From: Bacillus mojavensis RO-H-1 = KCTC 3706
GTDB taxonomy: Bacteria; Bacillota; Bacilli; Bacillales; Bacillaceae
Reading direction: 5' to 3'
DNA length: 64,000 bases
Assembly: GCF_000245335.1 (NCBI RefSeq)
Contig: NZ_JH600305.1
Coordinates: forward strand, 62,001-126,000
Below are positions 29,112 to 40,597 of this stretch, piece after piece. Numbering within the stretch: position 1 is the first letter of the stretch; each line of letters opens with the position of its first letter. Position numbers and translations under genes: made by a program. The notes beneath the pieces are model-generated. The model was given only the letters and a program-made list of their open reading frames with translations. It made no database searches and was not told where the DNA came from.

Positions 29112-29378
29112 TTACGCCTCTTTATGCTGTTCTAAATAAGACTTCACCAATTCCTCGATTAATTCGTCTCTTTCAAGTTTGCGAATTAAATTGCGAGCGT
29201 CACGATGCCTAGGAATATAAGCGGGATCACCTGACAGCAAGTATCCGACAATCTGATTGATTGGATTGTAGCCCTTTTCCTGAAGCGCGTCATACACTGT
29301 AATCAGCACCTCATTTACGTTAGTTTCGGCAGAATCATCGGAGAAATTAAATTTCATCGTTTTATCAAACGAGCTCAC
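29112..29378 (-). CDS. yrzL: IreB-family regulatory phosphoprotein YrzL
   Basis: An 88-aa protein of the UPF0297/IreB family, with TMKFNFSDD at the start and [18 protein letters not shown] in the middle. The enterococcal homologue IreB is a substrate of the Ser/Thr kinase IreK. GTG 29378 is chosen because AAAGAGGTG is 8 nt upstream; the longer frame to 29411 lacks support. It is the first gene of the trio downstream of alaS. Confidence 0.88.
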   Translation of the reverse strand: MSSFDKTMKFNFSDDSAETNVNEVLITVYDALQEKGYNPINQIVGYLLSGDPAYIPRHRDARNLIRKLERDELIEELVKSYLEQHKEA

Positions 29379-29462
29379 CGTTTTGCACCTCTTTCCCAAA
29401 TTCGCAGGCAAAGTTCAGCCTGGGGTCCTTATCTTACCATCATTCTACACTACATGGGCAAA

Positions 29463-32100
29463 TTATAAAACGGATTTCACCCAATCTTCTACAGAAGCCA
29501 AGGCTTCTTCTAATTTTTCCGGCTGCTTTCCGCCTGCCTGTGCCATGTCCGGACGGCCTCCGCCGCCTCCGCCGCAAACTTCCGCGGCTTGTTTGACAAG
29601 CTTGCCGGCATGAAGGCCTTTTTCAATCAGATCCTTAGTAACACCGGCAGAAATATTGACTTTATCATTTTGCACAGCGCCAAGCACGATGACCGCAGAG
29701 CCGATTTTTGCTTTCAGTTCATCAACCATTGTACGGAGATGGTTCATATCTTTGGCGTTTACCTTTTCCGCAAGCACGCTGACACCATCAACTTCTTTTA
29801 CTTTTGATAGTATGGCGCCTGCTTCAACGTTGCCGAGTTTCGCCAGAAGAGATTCATTTTCTCTTTGCGCTTCCTTCAGCTCAGCCTGCAGCGCAGCAAC
29901 GCGTTTCGGCACTTCTTTGATATTTGTTTTCAGTTCGTCGGCAGTCTGCTTCAAAACGGAGATCTGGCTGTTCATTTCTACGTAAGCGCCTTGTCCTGTT
30001 ACAGCTTCAATCCGTCTAGTGCCAGCTCCGATTCCAGACTCAGATACGATTTTAAATAAGCCGATTTCCGCTGTGTTGCTGACATGGCATCCGCCGCAAA
30101 GCTCAAGGCTGTAATCTCCAACTTGAACAACCCTTACAATATCACCGTATTTTTCTCCGAACAGAGCCATAGCTCCCATTTCTTTTGCTTCAGCGATCGG
30201 TTTCAAATCAATGCTGACCGGGATGCTTGCCCAAATCTTTTCGTTTACAATAACTTCAATTCGTTCGAGCTCTTCTTTTGTCACTTGCCCGAAGTGTGAG
30301 AAGTCGAAACGAAGGCGGTTTTCAGTTACAAGAGAGCCCGCCTGATTGACATGCGTTCCGAGAACATCTTTCAATGCCTGGTGCAATAAGTGCGTTGCCG
30401 TATGGTTTTTATTGACGCCGCTTCTCATATGATCTTCAACCTCAGCTGTTACATGCATGCCTTTTTGAACGGTTCCGCTCTCGACAACACCTTCATGCAC
30501 ATGCTGGCCGTTCGGCGCTTTTTGCACATCTTTCACTTTTACCACTGCCAGCTCGCTGCGTAACAAGCCTTTGTCGCCGATTTGACCGCCGCTTTCCGCA
30601 TAGAAAGGTGTTTCGTCAAGAATGATCTGTACAGTTTCGCCTTCATGCGCTTCGTCAATTAACTGGCCGTCCCGCAGAAGCACAATCACATTGGCATCAG
30701 CCTTTGTTTGGGAGTAGCCGACAAATGTGCTTTCTTCTGTTATGTCGCGTAATGCGCCGCCCTGCACCTGCATGCTGCCGACATCCTGACGAGCATTTCT
30801 GGCCCGCTCGCGCTGCTGGTTCATTTCTTCTTCAAAGCCTTTATGGTCAACTGTCATGTTCTCGTCTTCCGCATATTCTTCAGTCAGTTCAACTGGGAAT
30901 CCGTACGTGTCGTAAAGTTTAAACACATCCGCACCTGAAATGACGCTGCTGCCCTTATCTTTTTCCTTTTTGATCATTTCTGACAAGATGGCAAGTCCTT
31001 CATTCAGTGTTTCGTGGAAGCGTTCTTCCTCTGTTTTAATGACTTTTGAAATGAATTCTTCCTTCTCTTTGACTTCAGGGTAGAAAGCAGCCATGATCTC
31101 AGCAACAACCGGAACAAGATCGTACATGAACGGACGGTTGATGTTGATCGTTTTGGCATAACGCACAGCGCGGCGCAATAAACGTCTTAATACATAGCCG
31201 CGTCCTTCATTTGACGGAAGCGCACCGTCACTGACAGCAAAAGCAACCGTTCTGATGTGGTCGGCGATGACTTTAAATGCAGTGTCTTTTACATTGTCTT
31301 GGCCGTATGCTTCACCAGAAATCGTTTCTGTCGCTTTGATGATTGGAACAAACAAATCAGTATCGAAGTTTGTCGGGACATTCTGGATGACAGATACCAT
31401 TCTTTCAAGTCCCATGCCTGTATCAATGTTTTTCTTCGGAAGCGGTGTATAGGTGCCGTCCGGGTTATGGTTGAACTCAGAGAATACAAGGTTCCATACT
31501 TCAAGGTAACGGTCATTTTCTCCCCCAGGATAAAGCTCTGGATCATCTGGATCGTTCCCGTACGCTTCACCGCGGTCGTAGAAAATTTCTGTGTTCGGTC
31601 CGCTCGGCCCTTCGCCGATGTCCCAGAAGTTCCCTTCCAGGCGAATAATTCTTTCTTCCGGAATACCGATTTTTTTCGCCCAAAATTCATATGCTTCTTC
31701 ATCTTCCGGATGAACCGTAACAGAAAGAAGCTCTTCATCAAAACCAATCCATTTGTTACTCGTTAAAAACTCCCAAGCCCATGAGATCGCTTCTTCTTTA
31801 AAGTAATCGCCGATGGAAAAGTTTCCGAGCATTTCAAAGAATGTGTGATGGCGCGCGGTTTTACCCACATTTTCAATATCGTTTGTTCTGATTGCTTTTT
31901 GAGCGTTTACGATTCTCGGATTTTCCGGCACAACGCGGCCGTCAAAATATTTTTTCAGCGTCGCAACACCGCTGTTGATCCAAAGCAGTGAAGGATCTTC
32001 ATGCGGCACTAATGACGCGCTCGGCTCTACAGCATGTCCTTTTTCTTTTAAAGAAATCCAAAAACATTTGACGCACTTCAGCAGAAGTTAAGTGTTTCAT
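29463..32100 (-). CDS. alaS: Alanyl-tRNA synthetase, interrupted by a single-base frameshift
   Basis: AlaRS charges tRNA-Ala with alanine. The continuous frame (848 aa from 29463 to 32009) lacks the N-terminal 30 residues. These are found in the next frame from ATG 32100 ([18 protein letters not shown]), behind GAGGAGG. The frames meet at A4 on the minus strand (32049-32046), where one A less restores 878 aa, the normal size. The catalytic domain, the editing domain and the C-Ala domain with Gly-rich [11 protein letters not shown] are intact, with the editing-site CGGCHVSNT Cys/His. AlaRS is essential, so a sequencing error is the likeliest explanation. A T-box leader precedes it. Confidence 0.95.
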
Positions 32101-32114
32101 TGTATTTCCTCCTC

Positions 32115-32402
32115 TATAAAAATCGAAATTCTCTTCAGTGACAGCAAAAAAGCCCTCCCCCTATGCAAACCACACGTTTACACAGGGACGAGAGCTGTCT
32201 CGCGGTACCACCCTGATTACGGGCCTTATGATTCGCCCGTCACCTTTCATCCCATAACGCAGGATGTGCGGCAGCGATTAACTGCACTCAGGATTAGCTT
32301 CCTCCGATCTTCTGATAAAGCTCCTTTCAGCTTACGGAGCTTCTCTCTTTAACAGGGCTTCGGCGTACTCAGATCCGTCACTCGAGATTCGTATGTATTC
32401 TA
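32115..32402 (-). promoter_or_regulatory. T-box leader of alaS
   Basis: The conserved T-box AGGGTGGTACCGCG lies at 32214-32201. It is followed by a terminator made of 32195-32181 and 32165-32152 with a T-run at 32151-32145. Uncharged tRNA-Ala should favour the antiterminator. The specifier codon was not fixed by inspection. Confidence 0.93.
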
Positions 32403-32408
32403 CGAGAA

Positions 32409-32437
32409 ATTATAGACAAGCGGCACGCCAATGTCAA
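32409..32437 (-). promoter_or_regulatory. alaS promoter
   Basis: TTGACA (32437-32432), 17-nt spacer, TATAAT (32414-32409): a perfect sigma-A consensus. Its -35 overlaps the yrrI stop codon region. Confidence 0.93.
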
Positions 32438-33495
32438 TGCTCCGTCCGCATCCGCAGAAAATGGATCATCATCACCTTTAAAACAGCCGCTGCAGGCACT
32501 GCCAGAATCATGCCGACAATCCCCGCCAGCTCTCCTCCGGCAAGAAGCGCAAGCATAATCACTACAGGGTGCATCTTGAGGCTTCTGCCGACAATGAACG
32601 GACTGAGGACATTCCCTTCCAAAAATTGAAGCACGAACACCGTAATGACAACGACAAGGACGGCCTTCACAGAAATCGTCATCGCAATTAAAAGCGCAGG
32701 AACAGCGCCGATAAAGGGCCCGAAGTACGGGATGACATTCGTAATACCCGAGATAAGACCCAGTATTAGCGGATATGGAAGGCCAAATATCCAAAATGTG
32801 ATACCGGCTACGGCTCCGAGAATCAAGCAGACGAGCAGCTGGCCGCGAATGTAATCACCGAGAGAATCATCTACATCTAGCAAAAAAGCGCTGCCCCGCT
32901 TCCTCCACGACTTCGGCGTCAAATACCACACCGTTTTTTTCATCAATTCGATGTCCTTGACCATATAAAACACGAGAAAAGGAATCGTTGCCGCAATTAA
33001 GAAATAGTCGAGCACTTTACGGATTCCGCTGATTGCCCCTTCGATTGTGCCGGCGAAAAACGCCTCTGTCTGCCTAATCATTTTGTCTATGCGCTGATGC
33101 ATGCCGTCCGGCCAGTCATCTGTATGGTTATGCACATGGAGAAGGAGCCCATTGTACGTCTCGGCAAACATAGGTATATTTTCTGACAGATCCGTCAGCT
33201 GCACGATTAGAATAGGCACACCTTTATATAATGCCCAGCCCAGTCCGCCAAAAAAAAGGACGTAAATCACCAAAATGCTTAAAGTCCTTGGCAGACCTTT
33301 GTCATGAAGCCACTCAGTGACCGGCAGTAATAAATAAGAAATAAAAATAGAAATGATCAAGGGAATAAAGATTGATTTTATGACGAGCCACAGGGGAGAC
33401 CATAACATATCAAGCATACAAAAGACATAGACTGTTAACAGGACCAATAAACAAATGGCCACCCATAACAAAAGCTGCACCGGTTTCTGGAGCAT
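32434..33495 (-). CDS. yrrI: AI-2E family transporter YrrI
   Basis: A 353-aa polytopic membrane protein of the AI-2E (PerM/YdiK/TqsA) family. About seven to eight hydrophobic segments are visible: paired helices at 10-60, a helix at 65-90, a soluble section at about 95-155, then a membrane bundle. Family marks include PYFGPFIGAVPALLIA and the C-terminal VGRSLKMHPVVIMLALLAGGEL. Substrates vary in the family (ions, signal molecules), so none is assigned here. It is monocistronic, behind the terminator at 33574-33605. Confidence 0.86.
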   Translation of the reverse strand: MLQKPVQLLLWVAICLLVLLTVYVFCMLDMLWSPLWLVIKSIFIPLIISIFISYLLLPVTEWLHDKGLPRTLSILVIYVLFFGGLGWALYKGVPILIVQLTDLSENIPMFAETYNGLLLHVHNHTDDWPDGMHQRIDKMIRQTEAFFAGTIEGAISGIRKVLDYFLIAATIPFLVFYMVKDIELMKKTVWYLTPKSWRKRGSAFLLDVDDSLGDYIRGQLLVCLILGAVAGITFWIFGLPYPLILGLISGITNVIPYFGPFIGAVPALLIAMTISVKAVLVVVITVFVLQFLEGNVLSPFIVGRSLKMHPVVIMLALLAGGELAGIVGMILAVPAAAVLKVMMIHFLRMRTEH

Positions 33496-33573
33496 CTGCT
33501 TTCACCTCTCCTATATCTTTTGAGGATTATAAGGAATTATTCTTTTATGTTTCCCCTTCACGACGGCTTACAT

Positions 33574-33605
33574 AAAAAGGATACTCTAAAGAGAGTATCC
33601 TTCAT
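33574..33605 (-). terminator. Terminator after yrzQ
   Basis: AAGGATACTCT / AGAGTATCCTT with a 4-nt loop and T5 on the minus strand. Confidence 0.88.
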
Positions 33606-33608
33606 TCC

Positions 33609-33743
33609 TTAAAACATTTTCATCATTTTTTTTCTCATCCGCTTCATGCTTCGATTATTATTCAGCATGTCAGATTGAGTCGCCATTCGGTACACGAGAG
33701 CCCCAGCTCCCATCGCCAAAAGAGAAGTCATTGTCCGATTCAT
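33609..33743 (-). CDS. yrzQ: DUF3918-type small protein YrzQ
   Basis: A 44-aa protein. ATG 33743 lies 9 nt after AAAGGAG; ATG 33752 abuts that site and is less likely. It starts MNRTMTSLLAMGAGALVYRMA, a short hydrophobic stretch, then a strongly basic, Met-rich tail ending KKMMKMF. This pattern matches the Bacillus YrzQ/DUF3918 small-protein family, likely membrane-associated. Function is unknown. It is the last gene of the yrrD-yrzR-yrzQ unit. Confidence 0.78.
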   Translation of the reverse strand: MNRTMTSLLAMGAGALVYRMATQSDMLNNNRSMKRMRKKMMKMF

Positions 33744-33764
33744 CCTGCGCATCTCCTTTCGATA

Positions 33765-33956
33765 TTAAAAATTGATGCTGCGTTCATCCTCAGAAAACAA
33801 ATCATCCAGGCTGCTTAGCGTTCCGTCTTCTTCCACTTGATGAGTTTCAATCTTCCCTTTGACCACTGTCAGCTCAATGAAACAGCCCCAGCAATAATAT
33901 TGGTTCACGCCGATTTTCCCGATGTCCTTACTTTTGCAGTTCGGGCATATAAGCAT
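33765..33956 (-). CDS. yrzR: Small zinc-ribbon protein YrzR
   Basis: A 63-aa protein with two Cys pairs, CPNCKS and CWGCF, about 20 residues apart, forming a likely zinc ribbon. The tail is acidic and polar (SLDDLFSEDERSINF). ATG 33956 follows GAGGTG; a GTG two codons earlier overlaps that site. Function is unknown. It lies 10 nt downstream of yrrD. Confidence 0.82.
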   Translation of the reverse strand: MLICPNCKSKDIGKIGVNQYYCWGCFIELTVVKGKIETHQVEEDGTLSSLDDLFSEDERSINF

Positions 33957-33966
33957 ACTCACACCT

Positions 33967-34446
33967 CTATCCGTTCAGAACGATCTCGTCTTTCCGCACC
34001 TCTACAAGCGAATCTGCTCTTTGGATGTGGCGTTTACATCCCGCCAAGTCAGAAAAGAAACCGTCCGAGAGTTCATATGCTACGATTATGCCCCTGTCCA
34101 AACAAAAGTATACATCTTCCAGCATCCCCAAAATATCACCCTCTTGCGATTTCACGAGCTTCATTTTCATCTGCTCATATGTGAAGCATGATTTCGGAAG
34201 AGGCAGAAGCTGCTCTGCATTGACTGCAGCCAATATCCGGTCATGAAGAATGCAACTGATATCACATGCACGTAAAAGCGCATGATGGTTATGAAAAAGA
34301 CGTTTTTGTTCAAGAATAAATCCGAGACAATTTCCTTCAAGAGAAAAACAAATATCAGAAATCGTCCCAAGATAAACAGAAGTTTGTTCTGAATATACAG
34401 GAAATCCTTCTACCTCATGGCATGTTCTCAAAGTGTGATCAACCAC
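33967..34446 (-). CDS. yrrD: PRC-barrel domain protein YrrD
   Basis: A protein of about 155-160 aa with two PRC-barrel-like halves (VYSEQTSVYLGTISDICF and LVKSQEGDILGMLEDVYF). Such domains occur in RNA-processing and photosynthetic proteins; no specific role is known here. The start is uncertain. GTG 34446 lacks a ribosome site upstream. TTG 34431 lies 11 nt from AAAGGTGG. A well-preceded ATG at 34491 is in frame but meets TGA (34479-34477) at its fifth codon, so the 5' end may be damaged. Confidence 0.78.
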   Translation of the reverse strand: MVDHTLRTCHEVEGFPVYSEQTSVYLGTISDICFSLEGNCLGFILEQKRLFHNHHALLRACDISCILHDRILAAVNAEQLLPLPKSCFTYEQMKMKLVKSQEGDILGMLEDVYFCLDRGIIVAYELSDGFFSDLAGCKRHIQRADSLVEVRKDEIVLNG

Positions 34447-34517
34447 CTTTTGTTGAACAGGCTTAGGTTTTGCTTTTCACCTTTGACACATACGATGAAA
34501 TCACTTCCACCCCCAAT

Positions 34518-34550
34518 GAAAAAGCTCCCGCAAACACGGGAGCCCTTTTT
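34518..34550. terminator. Terminator between recD2 and yrrD
   Basis: GCTCCCG / CGGGAGC with a 6-nt loop and T5 (plus) or T-rich minus flank. It directly follows the recD2 stop. Confidence 0.85.
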
Positions 34551-36944
34551 ACAGCTGTTCTTCTTTCATAAAATCGAATGGCGTAATGCCTTCCATTCCT
34601 ATATTTGCGTCGTGCACGCTGAACGGGAGCTCTTTTTGCAAAGCTGCAAGCTCAACATCCATTTCAGCCACCTGCGCTGACAGCCTGTTTTTTAGTGAGG
34701 TCTGTCTGACAGTCGCGTCATTATTTTTCACGCCCCACTCCAGCGCTTCCTCTTCCCCGCATAAAATGAGAAATTTCTTCGCCCTCGTGATAGCGGTATA
34801 TAGAAGGTTTCTTCTGAGCATTCTATAGTAGCCCTTCACTACAGGAAGAACCACGATCGGAAATTCACTGCCCTGCGATTTATGAATAGAGCAGCAATAC
34901 GCATGAGTAAACTGACTGAAGTCTTTTTTCGTAAACGTCATTTCATTGCCGTCAAAAGAGACAACAGCCATGTCTTCTTTTTCTGTGTTTTCCTTCGCAT
35001 AGAAAATGGAAGTGATTTCTCCAATGTCGCCGTTAAACACATTGTTTTCCGGCTGATTGACAAGCTGCAAAATTTTATCCCCGGTTCTATAGACAACGTC
35101 GCCGAACTTAATTTCCCTCCGCTTTTCTTTTGGAGGGTTTAAAATATCCTGCAGCATCACATTCAGTTCATTGATTCCAGCTTTCCCTCTGTACATCGGG
35201 GCGAGAACCTGAATATCTTTTGCCGTATATCCTTTTTTCAATGCATTCGCGACAACCTTCTCAACCACTTCTTTAATTTGCGAACCACCGCAGCGAATAA
35301 AGGAACGATCCTTTGTCGGAGCAGTCAGGTTATTTGGAAGCAGCCCGTTTTTCATCTCGTGGGCAAGCTCGACAATGGACGATCCTTCCGCTTGTCGATA
35401 GATGTCTGTCAGTCTTACAGTCGGAATCACCTGGGATGCCAAAAGGTCTCTGAGCACTTGACCGGGTCCGACGGAAGGCAGCTGGTCTTCGTCTCCGACA
35501 ATGATGATTTGAATATGGTCAGGGATCGCTTTAAACAAATGATTCGCAAGCCATATATCGAGCATACTCGCTTCATCGATAATCAAAAGCTTCCCCTCAA
35601 TTGGCTGGTCCTCTGTATGAGTAAATCCTTCCGCACCGTTCCAGCCGAGCAGCCGGTGTATCGTAACAGCCGGAAGACCAGTTGACTCACTCATTCGTTT
35701 CGCCGCTCTGCCTGTAGGCGCGGCCAGCACAATCGGAAAGGCTTCATCTTTTTTATAATCCGACGGATCAAGTGAAACACCGTGAAGTTCTCCATACAAT
35801 TCAACAATGCCTCTGATTACCGTTGTTTTTCCTGTACCCGGTCCTCCCGTTAAAAGAAGCATCGGTGACGACAGCGCTTTTTGTATCGCTTCCTTCTGAC
35901 TCGGCGCGTACTGAACATTCATACGCTCTTCCAATTCCCCCAAAGCCATCAGAAATTCTGATTCAGGAAACTGGTCGTCATATTCAGTTTGGCTTGCGAT
36001 CTGTTTCACACGCTTTGCCACATTTTGTTCAGCGAAAAACAGCGACGGAAAGTAACATCGTTCATCTTCTATAACAATATCCTTATTTTCTCCAAGCGCA
36101 ATAATCGCGTTAGCGGCATCCATTTCTGCAATGCGCTGCCCATCTGCTGCTGACTGGTTTAACAGCGTTTGGGTTTCGATAATCAGCTGTTTCGTTTCTA
36201 TGTACGTATGCCCTTCTGACAGGCATGTCGTTTCTAGCGTGTATAAAATAGCCGCTTTTACCCGCTCAGGATGATTCCCTGAGAGCCCCATTCTTCCGCC
36301 GAGCTCATCTGCTTTTCCAAACCCGATGCCTTCCACATCTCTTACAAGCTGATAAGGGTTCTCCTGAATTTTTTCCAGCGTCTCGGATTCATAGGCCTGG
36401 TAGATTTTCATAGACAGCTGAGGCCCGAAGCCAAATTGATTCAGCGAAATCATAATTTGCTCCAGTCCCTGATGCCGCTGCAGGGCACCGGCAAGGGTGT
36501 CAGCTTTTCTTTTTTGACAGTCTCGGAACATCATAAAGGACTGAAGAATCAGCCAAATTTTATTAATCGCTCTGTCACCCAGCTTTTTCACAATCTCTTC
36601 AGCGGTTTTTTACCGATTCCTTCAAACAGATCGCTCGACAAATACTGAATGACGCCTTCTTTTGTTGTCGGGATCTCCTTTTTGAAGTGCTCAGCTTGAA
36701 ATTGCAGTCCGAACTTTGGGTGAGTAACGGTTTTTCCGTAAAACGTGTAGGTCTCTTCTTCTTGAAGCGCAGGGAAGTAGCCCGTCACGGATACGACTTT
36801 ATCTTCAATAGCTTCGGAGGTCTCTGTGACTTTCACTTTCAGAACCGTATATAAATTGGCGTCATTATGATAAATGACGGTGTTTACTGTCCCTTTTAAA
36901 AAGGGCTCCTCCTCCATTTTCAGCTGATCCGGGTGCTGCTGCAC
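34549..36944 (-). CDS. recD2: ATP-dependent DNA helicase RecD2, interrupted by a single-base frameshift
   Basis: RecD2 is a 5'-3' SF1B helicase that acts alone in bacteria lacking RecBC. The gene appears as two frames, 36588-36944 (N-terminal OB-like part) and 34549-36591. They meet at A6 on the minus strand (36611-36606); one extra A restores 798 aa, the normal length, reading through the helix-hairpin-helix FEGIGKK-TAEEIVKKLG. Walker A is LTGGPGTGKTT, motif II DEASML, and the C-terminal SH3/motif VI region holds HKSQGSEFP and YTAITRAKK. A homopolymer sequencing error is likely, although a true mutation is possible because recD2 is not essential. Confidence 0.92.
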
Positions 36945-36968
36945 GAGCCGTCCCTCCTCCTGAGCTTT

Positions 36969-37625
36969 TTATGATGGGTCGATTAGTTTTTTTGCATGAA
37001 GCGCCAGCATATGATCCGGCTGGATTTCGATTGCCTTGTCCAGCATTTCAAGCGCTTTTTCACGATTTTCTTTATAAGCATAAGCAACACCGGAATTATA
37101 AAACGCATCCGCGTGCCCCGGGTCTTGCTCTGTTACAGCTTCGAACTGGCTGAGTGCTTCGTCCAGCATGCCTTCGTTCGCCAAGCACATCCCGAATTGG
37201 AAACGCGCTTCTGTATCGTCTTCATTCAGCTCCACCGCTCTTTGCAAATATGGCAGAGCGAGCTTAGGCTGCTCAAGCTTTACGAGAACCGTTCCGAGCA
37301 TGTAGAAAAGATCACCGTTCTCCATTCCGGCACGCAGCGCTTTTTCAAACATGTCTTTCGCTTCTTTGTACATTTCTTTTACCACATAGACATTTCCTGC
37401 TCCATAATAAGCAGTGGCGGCGCTGCTGTCTAATTCAAGCGCTTTATCATAAAACGCTAAAGCCCGTTCCAGTTCATTTACGGATGAAAGCAGGTTCGCA
37501 AAGTTAATATACGGAATTGCGTCTTCTTTGTTTTCTTCAATCGCTTTTGTAAAAGCCTCTGCCGCTTTTTCGTAATCGCCTTCCTGCATTGCCGCTATAC
37601 CGGCTTCATTGTAATCCACAGTCAT
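36969..37625 (-). CDS. yrrB: TPR-repeat protein YrrB
   Basis: About 218 aa made of roughly six tetratricopeptide repeats in tandem, each with the W/G/A/P-like pattern (for example AIPYINFANLLSSVNELERA and ADAFYNSGVAYAYKENREKA). TPR arrays bind peptides, so it is a scaffold or adaptor; the partner is unknown. Its place between mnmA and recD2 is conserved in Bacillus. ATG 37625 is close to AAAGGAAG; a GTG two codons later is better spaced, so the exact start is open. Confidence 0.88.
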   Translation of the reverse strand: MTVDYNEAGIAAMQEGDYEKAAEAFTKAIEENKEDAIPYINFANLLSSVNELERALAFYDKALELDSSAATAYYGAGNVYVVKEMYKEAKDMFEKALRAGMENGDLFYMLGTVLVKLEQPKLALPYLQRAVELNEDDTEARFQFGMCLANEGMLDEALSQFEAVTEQDPGHADAFYNSGVAYAYKENREKALEMLDKAIEIQPDHMLALHAKKLIDPS

Positions 37626-37636
37626 CTTCCTTTCAT

Positions 37637-37668
37637 TAAAAAACCCCAACTCGCTGTTGAGGTTTTTT
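37637..37668 (-). terminator. Terminator after mnmA
   Basis: AAAACCTCAAC / GTTGGGGTTTT with an intervening AGCGA loop and T6 on the minus strand, only 12 nt upstream of yrrB. Confidence 0.85.
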
Positions 37669-37673
37669 TCATT

Positions 37674-39960
<2,287 letters not shown>

Positions 39961-39979
39961 TTTGTTTTACACCTCTGAT

Positions 39980-40399
39980 CTAAATATAGAACATATAAGC
40001 TTCTTGCTCTCCATCTGTGTAGCTGGCAAGGTCCTCTAATGTTGTGCTGTCTAACACTTCTTTGACAGCGTCCCGTATGCGGATCCACAGCTCCCGTTTG
40101 GCAGGCTCCTCGTCTTCGAGCACTTCCACAGGGCTGATCGGGCCTTCAAGCACGCGGATGATGTCTCCAGCTGTAATGGCATCCGGCTCACTTCCTAATA
40201 CGTATCCACCATAAGCGCCTCTGATGCTTTTGACTAAGCCCGCATTTCGGAGCGGTGATACCAGCTGCTCTAAATAATGCTCTGACAGATTATTCGTCTG
40301 TGCGATGCTTTTTAATGAAGTCGGGCCTTCACCATGCTTTTTCGCGAGCTCGATCATAATGGTGAGACCGTATCTTCCTTTAGTTGATATTTTCAACAT
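39980..40399 (-). CDS. cymR: Rrf2-family regulator CymR, repressor of cysteine metabolism
   Basis: A 139-aa Rrf2 winged-helix protein. The N-terminal DNA-binding part reads MLKISTKGRYGLTIMIELA, with the recognition area LSEHYLEQLVSPLRNAGLV and wing GAYGGYVLG. It lacks the three Cys of IscR, as expected of CymR, which instead works in complex with CysK to sense O-acetylserine. ATG 40399 follows AGAGGTG; the longer frame up to 40708 overlaps rarA and is unsupported. Its likely target, the yrrT operon, is in this window. Confidence 0.94.
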   Translation of the reverse strand: MLKISTKGRYGLTIMIELAKKHGEGPTSLKSIAQTNNLSEHYLEQLVSPLRNAGLVKSIRGAYGGYVLGSEPDAITAGDIIRVLEGPISPVEVLEDEEPAKRELWIRIRDAVKEVLDSTTLEDLASYTDGEQEAYMFYI

Positions 40400-40515
40400 G
40401 AACACCTCTGTTATTTCATGATTTTCCACATATATAATGGTAATTTCTATATAATTCGTCCGTTTATTAAATAATAGACCAACTGCTATTATAGCATACC
40501 TTGTTCGAATTTTCA

Positions 40516-40545
40516 TGGAAGCCTGCGGAAACGCGGCTTCCCCCT
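40516..40545 (+). other. Hairpin upstream of rarA
   Basis: GGAAGCCTGCG / CGCGGCTTCC with a GAAA tetraloop, then CCCTTTTCT. It is terminator-like but has a weak T-run. It may be a rarA leader structure or insulate from cymR-side antisense transcription. Confidence 0.4.
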
Positions 40546-40597
40546 TTTCTAATTTCCGGATTTCCGTTACCCTGTAATTAAGTAAGGAGAGATGATG

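Noticed and set aside
31257..31766. A 169-aa plus-strand ORF opposite alaS
   Set aside because: Antisense shadow with a composition unlike a Bacillus protein and no ribosome site.
29463..32009. An 848-aa alaS starting at GTG 32009
   Set aside because: It lacks the conserved first 30 residues, which are present one frame over with a proper ribosome site; a 1-nt indel explains it better.
36588..36944. A separate 118-aa gene upstream of recD2
   Set aside because: It is the N-terminal part of recD2, in the adjacent frame across a homopolymer.
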